64,000 nucleotides of DNA from Sphagnum compactum (taxonomy: Eukaryota; Bryophyta; Sphagnopsida; Sphagnales). Each line of letters starts with the position of its first letter. Within the stretch, counting starts at the first letter, position 1. The stretch is from positions 18,590,213 through 18,654,212 of the forward strand of contig OZ234493.1 in NCBI GenBank assembly GCA_965153455.1, in the 5' to 3' direction. This document shows positions 58,984-64,000 of this stretch, piece by piece. The position numbers were made by a program, and so were the translations under genes. The notes beneath the pieces are model-generated. The model worked only from the letters and a program-made list of their open reading frames with translations, was not told the origin of the DNA and did not search any database.

Positions 58984-61900
58984 CAAAAAACTGTCACGCA
59001 GTTTGGAGCAAGAGGTCAGTGCCATGTTTCACTTCACCTACAGTATAAACTAAAATTTCTTTTTTCAAGAAGGGTAACCATGTGATGCTATCTTGTCTTC
59101 TAAGTTCATGGTGGCACTTGTAGCATGCATATTCTTGAATTACAGAGGCTCAACACAGTTCCATCACTTTAGTATAAAAACCATTCAGATTCACTGTGGA
59201 TGAGCTTAATTTGCAGTTTCGCTGTTGTTATGTCAGATATTTTGGCATAGAAGTTCTATTCACCTCTTATTGCAACCAGTCAGTTTGGGTTTATTCAAAG
59301 TCTAGGTATCTAGAGCTACTGTCCTAGCTTAGTTCCACATTCTGACTCCTCTCAGCACCCCATAGTGTCTGCATTTTTGCTGTAGAAGAGACAGGCAGTG
59401 GAACAGAGGGGTAGCCAGGGTCCCTGTTTTTGTGGTTATGGTTTCTGGCCCTTTTCCCTTACAACAGGTTTTCAGTTATATAAGCTTTGGAAGATGGCAT
59501 GTGTAGTAGGGAATGCTTTCTGCCTGTTGTTTCCATCACTCACTGTAATATAGGTCAGCAACATTCAATTTTTCCTCAGTAATGTTCACAGCACAGCAGG
59601 TTCCAGTGAATCAGGCTAGCTTGCCTTGGCTTCACACCTGCTTTATTGCAGAATGGCAGTTAAGGCTCTCTAGATTTTTTGCAGGTGGTGGACTCCTTGG
59701 CTGTATCACCCAAGCTCTCAACATCTCCAGTTGGCCCTCTGTCTACTACAGCAAGGTTATTTCATATAGCCTCAAAGATTAAACATTTATGCTTTACCCT
59801 AGGACTTGGTTTGCTATTCTCCTGGCAGTCTTTTTGTCAACTGCCCAGGTTGTCGGTTCTAAAGTCATAGTTGCTGCATTTTGTAACTTGGAATTTCGTG
59901 TGTAGTTTTGCTCACATAGAGCCCTTCTTGCACAATAACCCTTGTGTAGTACATAACTCCAACTTGTGATTTCTGTTTAACTTTTGAAGACAGTCATTGT
60001 AAAGTCATTGTTCTGACATGAAGCTGGAGAAGGGGATAATTATAGTAAGTTACATAGTGAGGTTTTTCCCAGTTGTACTTTCCTCAAATAGTCAGCATGC
60101 ATTGACTTCAAGTTGTTGATGATGATGCTTAGTTGCTTTATGGGTGCTACAGTGTAGTTATGTGTGAAATGGAGATGATAGTCTGACACTTTGTGAGCAA
60201 CTCTCATAAGGTTATGACTGCACTCATTGTTGTGTTTCCTCCAAATTGTTGTTGTGGAGATTTCTCTGCAATTTCATAGATATTATGTGTGAATATCCTT
60301 GTTCATGTGTCTCCAGCCGCAGGACATTGATCTACCTCATCCTCACCTTGAACCACATGTATCCTGACTACGACTTTAGGTAAAGTCAACATGTCAAATT
60401 GGCCATATTGGTTGCTTACTTTCAGCAGCTTACGTCTGCTCTTCTCAAGTTCCTCTGCAAATGTGGTAATATTGCAGCTTTAACAACTTACTGCTCTCGA
60501 TTTTCAATCCATTCATGTCAAGCAGGTGTTGTCATGGTTTGCCTGTTGGTGATTTTGTTGTTGGAGATTTGAGATAGTTGTGGGTACTGGCAGTGTCAAC
60601 TCAAAAGTGGCCTGACAACCCAATTTGTAAAGGGGAATAGGAAGTGGTGTCAAAGGTTGACAAGCGGTTTGTAGCCGTTGCTCCTGAAGGAGCTGAGAGT
60701 TCAAGTCTCTCCATTTCCTATTGCTTCTGGTGTTTTCCACACGGAGTGGTGATCAGATGGATGTTAACAGTACATAGAAGGGACATATCTGTAGATGGAG
60801 AGTGTTAGTAATCTAACTTTTTGAGTTGGTTAACGTTTGTAAATACTTACAGTATGTTGCGGCCTCATCACTTCTCTAAGGAACATGGGATTCTTGTGGC
60901 AAAGCAGAAGATTGACCAGTACCTTGTGGAAGCATCAAAGGTAGGAGATTCTTTTGACACACTTGTCTGAAATTTTACATGGGTTCAAGGTAGAGGCCTG
61001 GAGAGGGTTTAAGCTACAGAATCAAGAATTCAAAGTGGTTGGACAAGTCTTTAGGGAGGACTTTTTAACAACTCTTCAGTAGCAGGATTGATGGCAGGAA
61101 GAAACTTGTGCACTGATTGCATTGTGACTTGAGGAACCTCCTTACTTGCTTTGTTGTGTGGAACTAGTGTGTTACAATTTCAAATGGATGTGATGAGCTT
61201 CTTCTTCTGCCCTACCTCATTCTCTACTTTAAAAGAAACCAAATGCTTACATTGTGTTGTTGTCCCTAAGCAAGAGATTATCCATAAATTCTAGCTTCAA
61301 AGTTGGTGTTGAACCATGGTGGTCACATGCCCAGAGTTTGTTTGTGTTTGGCTTACAGATTTGGTCAACAGAGCTTGGTGAAGACATACCTTTGATAGAG
61401 TGCATCTGGAGCGCAATTGATGAGGTTTGCTGTTAGACACTCAAGAAACTATCAGCACTGAATGTTAATCATGCCATTTGGAGTTATCTTACATTGCTCA
61501 GAGCAGCCTTTGGGGTTTGGTCTTGAACTGAAATGTACATAAGTTGAGGGTAAGTGGTGTAGAGCTTGTCAGTCATGAGAATGTTGGAGAAGGAGAGGTC
61601 TGTAATTCTTGGAAATTATCCACAGTATTATGATCTCAGTTCAGGAGTTTAGGGACAGAAACCTCTCTGAAGCATTTGTGCATCAGTCACTTAGGTTTTT
61701 TGGCCAAATTTGTGTTGGTACACAGAGTGACAAAGACTGTTCATGGTCAAGACAGCGCATATGAGCATGTATTTGTGACAAGGCAACAATAGCTAAGTTA
61801 TATTTGCTACTGATGCACTAGTTTCATCACTTATGCAGGTCATGAATCTTGAGGACTGTGATGTATACAGTTATGTGCCTGATGCTGAAGCAGATCCTTT

Positions 61901-62918
61901 CGCAAATGTTGGCAGCATGTGAGTGCTATCCTATCCCCGCATTCAACCAAATGAAGGCTAGAACATTCAATCTGAAGAACTCTTGTACCTTTTACACAGG
62001 TTAAAATACAGAAGAATTCTTGGGGGGGTACAATGACTTGCAAATAGAGTATTTAAATGCCAAATCTCTGGTATGTCTAGCCTTGACTTGGCAAGGATGC
62101 ACCCCACCCATCCCAATGAGTTGCAGGAGAGTGGCACTAGGGCAGTAAGACTTTGTGGTTTGTTGTCACCAAGCAGTGGTCCCTATGAACTCTGGTTATT
62201 TGAATGATGAGCTTTTCTGGTGCTGGTGGATGGGTAGATGGTCATTCAACTACTTCTTCTACAATAAGAAGATGAAGCGAATACTGTATTTCAGCTCACG
62301 ATGCCTGAGGTAATCACTTTTGCTTTTGTTCAACTCTCTTCAACGTCACCTTGGTGGTAGGGATGCCCATTGCATAGTGATAATTTAACTGGACACCCAT
62401 GAGTATTTTGTGTCAGTCTAAATGAAGACTAGAGGTGTTACTCATAATTTTTCAATTGTTATAAAATACTAGCTGACATCCTGCAAAGTCTGGAGAGAAC
62501 AGGCTATGCTTATAGAGTTTGCAAGAACCTGACAGAAGTGGGTGACATGGCCACTTCTTCCTGCCAGAAAGCCATGACAAACTTTTCAAAGGCTGCTGGA
62601 GACATCCACTTCTAGTTCTGCAGGGCCCTTCGATAGCTATTGATTGTTCCAGCACAGAGACATGGGAATTTGAAGTCCAGTGGTGCAGATTTAATCTCCC
62701 TAGGGTATCTACATGTCCAAAGGAAGACAAGCAGCATTGTAGGAAGACAGATCTGTGAAACAAAATTAGTAAAGAGTTTTGAACCTAATTGCAGGGGGAT
62801 TAATAATTCTATTGTTATTTTTGGTTGCAGTAAGATGTCCAGTGAAGAGTCTTCAAGTGACGATGGTACCAATGAATGGGGGCTGGACTTTGTGGAGGGC
62901 ATGGATCTTGAAGACTAG
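57738..62918 (+). CDS. MAF1: MAF1, repressor of RNA polymerase III
   Basis: Ten exons: 57738-57769, 58335-58405, 58965-59014, 59685-59755, 60317-60379, 60853-60940, 61359-61424, 61839-61918, 62238-62309 and 62831-62918. All introns are GT-AG and phases join cleanly, giving 226 residues, usual for plant MAF1. Family blocks are intact: the N-terminal MKFLEYTPLARMNAFLASVN and VQGVLEAYSCK; RRTLIYLILTLNHMYPDYDF (76-95); YLVEASK; CDVYSYVPDAEADPF; IWSFNYFFYNKKMKRILYF (about 174-192). The tail SSEESSSDDGTNEWG and GMDLED is acidic. MAF1 binds Pol III and blocks its recruitment by Brf1/TFIIIB, shutting tRNA and 5S synthesis under stress, and is controlled by TOR-dependent phosphorylation. The start has a good context (A at -3). 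The third and fourth coding exons carry the least conserved part (a Ser/Pro-rich linker). Confidence 0.94.
60640..60719 (+). tRNA. tRNA-like sequence with long variable arm, in a MAF1 intron (pseudo-tRNA likely)
   Basis: Five stems fold in tRNA order. Acceptor: GGAAGTG (60,640-60,646) with CATTTCC (60,712-60,718), one G-U. D arm: TGTC-AAAGGTT-GACA. Anticodon arm: AGCGG-TTTGTAG-CCGTT, 7-base loop. Variable arm: GCTCC-TGAA-GGAGC. T arm: GAGAG-TTCAAGT-CTCTC. GTTCAAGTC is a fair B box, and the variable arm is type II (Leu, Ser or organellar Tyr). Problems: strict counting gives anticodon TGT (Thr), U8 and A14 are not in place, and the A box is poor. The outer stem extends to 11 bp with flanking bases. 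It is probably a degenerate or organelle-derived tRNA, or a chance structured element. It shares the strand of MAF1 and lies between the exons ending at 60,379 and starting at 60,853. Confidence 0.4.
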
Positions 62919-63790
62919 AATTTCCTTGTCCTGTGCAAATGTGTGCTTTACACATTACTGTACATTGTGCCACGGAGCCTGTAACCATTATATTGTATAT
63001 GTAGGCTATAAACGTTTGTAGATTAGAAGATCATATGTGTCAGAAAAATCTCCAACAGGCATGCAGGCCTCTCTCAAGCGCGGAGCTCTTTGCACTGGCA
63101 GCTCAAACATTCACAAGAACATTCCAGGTGTTGTGCATATTCCTTTGCTTTGAATGCAAGAAAAGAGCCAGCAACTTTTTTGTGTCTTCTTTTCATACGT
63201 TAGTCAGTAGAGAGAGCACAGCAAGAGGAGAGTGCGAGCGAACTTTCTGTTCATGTCTTCTTATATGTCAAGTAGTAGAGATGGAAACTCTTGGTAGTTT
63301 GAGTTTTCTTGTCTTACAATATAAGCTTTTGTAATATTGTTGATCAAATATCCATTTTTTTGAGAAAGATGGGTGTGTTCTCAAGGGCGATGACATCCCA
63401 CAGAGAGGCCCTTGTCAAGCAGTGCTCTTCCTCCTTGCTAAGAGTCACCACCTGTTTCTTCAAAATCAAGTCAGTTGGATGATGTGCACTCTCCATAGCC
63501 ATTGACATAAGGTGTTGGTTACAGTACTCACCAAAGATGGAGAACTCAAAACTTAAATTGTGGACACTCTTGAGCATTGCATCCAAGAGCTCTTTTGTTC
63601 CATGGGGCCAGATTAGCCTGATCACTCAGCAGCCTCTGCCTAATCCATCCTCTCCTCTCTGCTTAGAAGTATTCTGGTCTCTCTGGAGAGAGCTTTGTTA
63701 GTTCTGTCAATGATGCTTCTCCAACCATTGTTGCATTCCATTTTGCCTCTTCAAGCATTTTCAGCAGTGATGTGAAATGTTGGTTCCATT
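62919..63790 (+). other. MAF1 3' flank and unidentified segment
   Basis: The first about 400 bases are probably MAF1 3' UTR; no exact AATAAA is seen. On the minus strand 63,344-63,625 stays open for about 93 codons with ordinary amino-acid use (ending CLTRASLWDVIALENTP). Its end vaguely resembles the end of the minus frame at 31,398-31,664 (RSLWDYF). I do not recognise a family and cannot call it a gene. Confidence 0.35.
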
Positions 63791-63793
63791 GGG

Positions 63794-64000
63794 AAAGTTT
63801 CTCAAGCTTTTTGTTCAGGATTGAGTCATTTGGCAAAGTTTCTTGGTCTTTTGTGTTTGGGACTCACTTGTTAAAGTTTCTCGAGCTTTTTGTACGAGAC
63901 TCATTTTGCAAATTTTTTGAAGTTTTTGTTCAGGAGTCATTTGGCAAATTTCTCCAACTTTTGTTCAGGACTTGTTTTTGCAAAGTTTCTCAAGCTTTTT
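63794..64000. repeat. ~37-bp minisatellite running off the right edge
   Basis: At least six units with consensus GCAAAGTTTCTCAAGCTTTTTGTTCAGGACTCATTTG (given as 19 bases GCAAAGTTTCTCAAGCTTT, then TTGTTCAGGACTCATTTG). AAAGTTT-type starts lie at 63,794, 63,835, 63,873, 63,910, 63,946 and 63,982, spacing 36-41. It continues beyond the window. Confidence 0.85.

Overview
This window looks like nuclear DNA of a land plant. Three intron-containing genes can be rebuilt exon by exon with matching intron phases: a Sec14-like CRAL-TRIO lipid-transfer protein, an ABHD13/WAV2-type alpha/beta hydrolase, and the RNA polymerase III repressor MAF1. The rest is AT-rich by eye and full of decayed plant transposons, minisatellites and a cytochrome P450 pseudogene. 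Genes are sparse and lie in islands of more balanced composition (about 30.5-35.4 kb and 53-63.3 kb). This suits a large, repeat-rich genome. A non-flowering plant such as a fern or gymnosperm is my guess; the sequence alone does not settle it.

Layout. 1-21 kb: no recognisable gene; tandem repeats (3.9-4.4, 4.7-5.0, 5.6-5.9 kb), two copies of a fold-back MITE-like module pair (6.05-6.55 and 10.6-11.1 kb), a possible LTR (9.1-10.0 kb) and a duplicated hairpin (11.5-11.6 kb). 21.1-22.8 kb: a non-autonomous DNA transposon with terminal inverted repeats and a TAA target duplication. 23.3-23.8 kb (minus): PIF/Harbinger-type transposase relic. 24.0-25.45 kb (plus): A-type P450 pseudogene. 27.8-28.6 kb: Ty3/gypsy integrase relic. 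30.5-32.0 kb: gene-like composition, unidentified. 32.3-34.7 kb (minus): the Sec14-like gene. 39.1-40.5 kb (minus): En/Spm-type transposon protein relic. 42.75-43.3 kb: degenerate minisatellite. 44.6-47.25 kb (plus): broken Ty3/gypsy chromodomain element. 53.9-56.65 kb (minus): ABHD13/WAV2-like gene. 57.74-62.92 kb (plus): MAF1. A 37-bp minisatellite runs off the right edge.

Relations. The hydrolase and MAF1 genes are head to head, with 1.09 kb between their start codons, so they probably share a bidirectional promoter. A tRNA-like sequence with a long variable arm lies in a MAF1 intron, which is notable because MAF1 represses tRNA transcription. I see no operon-like system, defence island or new multi-gene system. 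The best leads are the tRNA-like intronic element, a GC-AG intron, an intronic 54-bp minisatellite that stays open in one frame, an overlapping upstream ORF on MAF1, and the structured repeat families.
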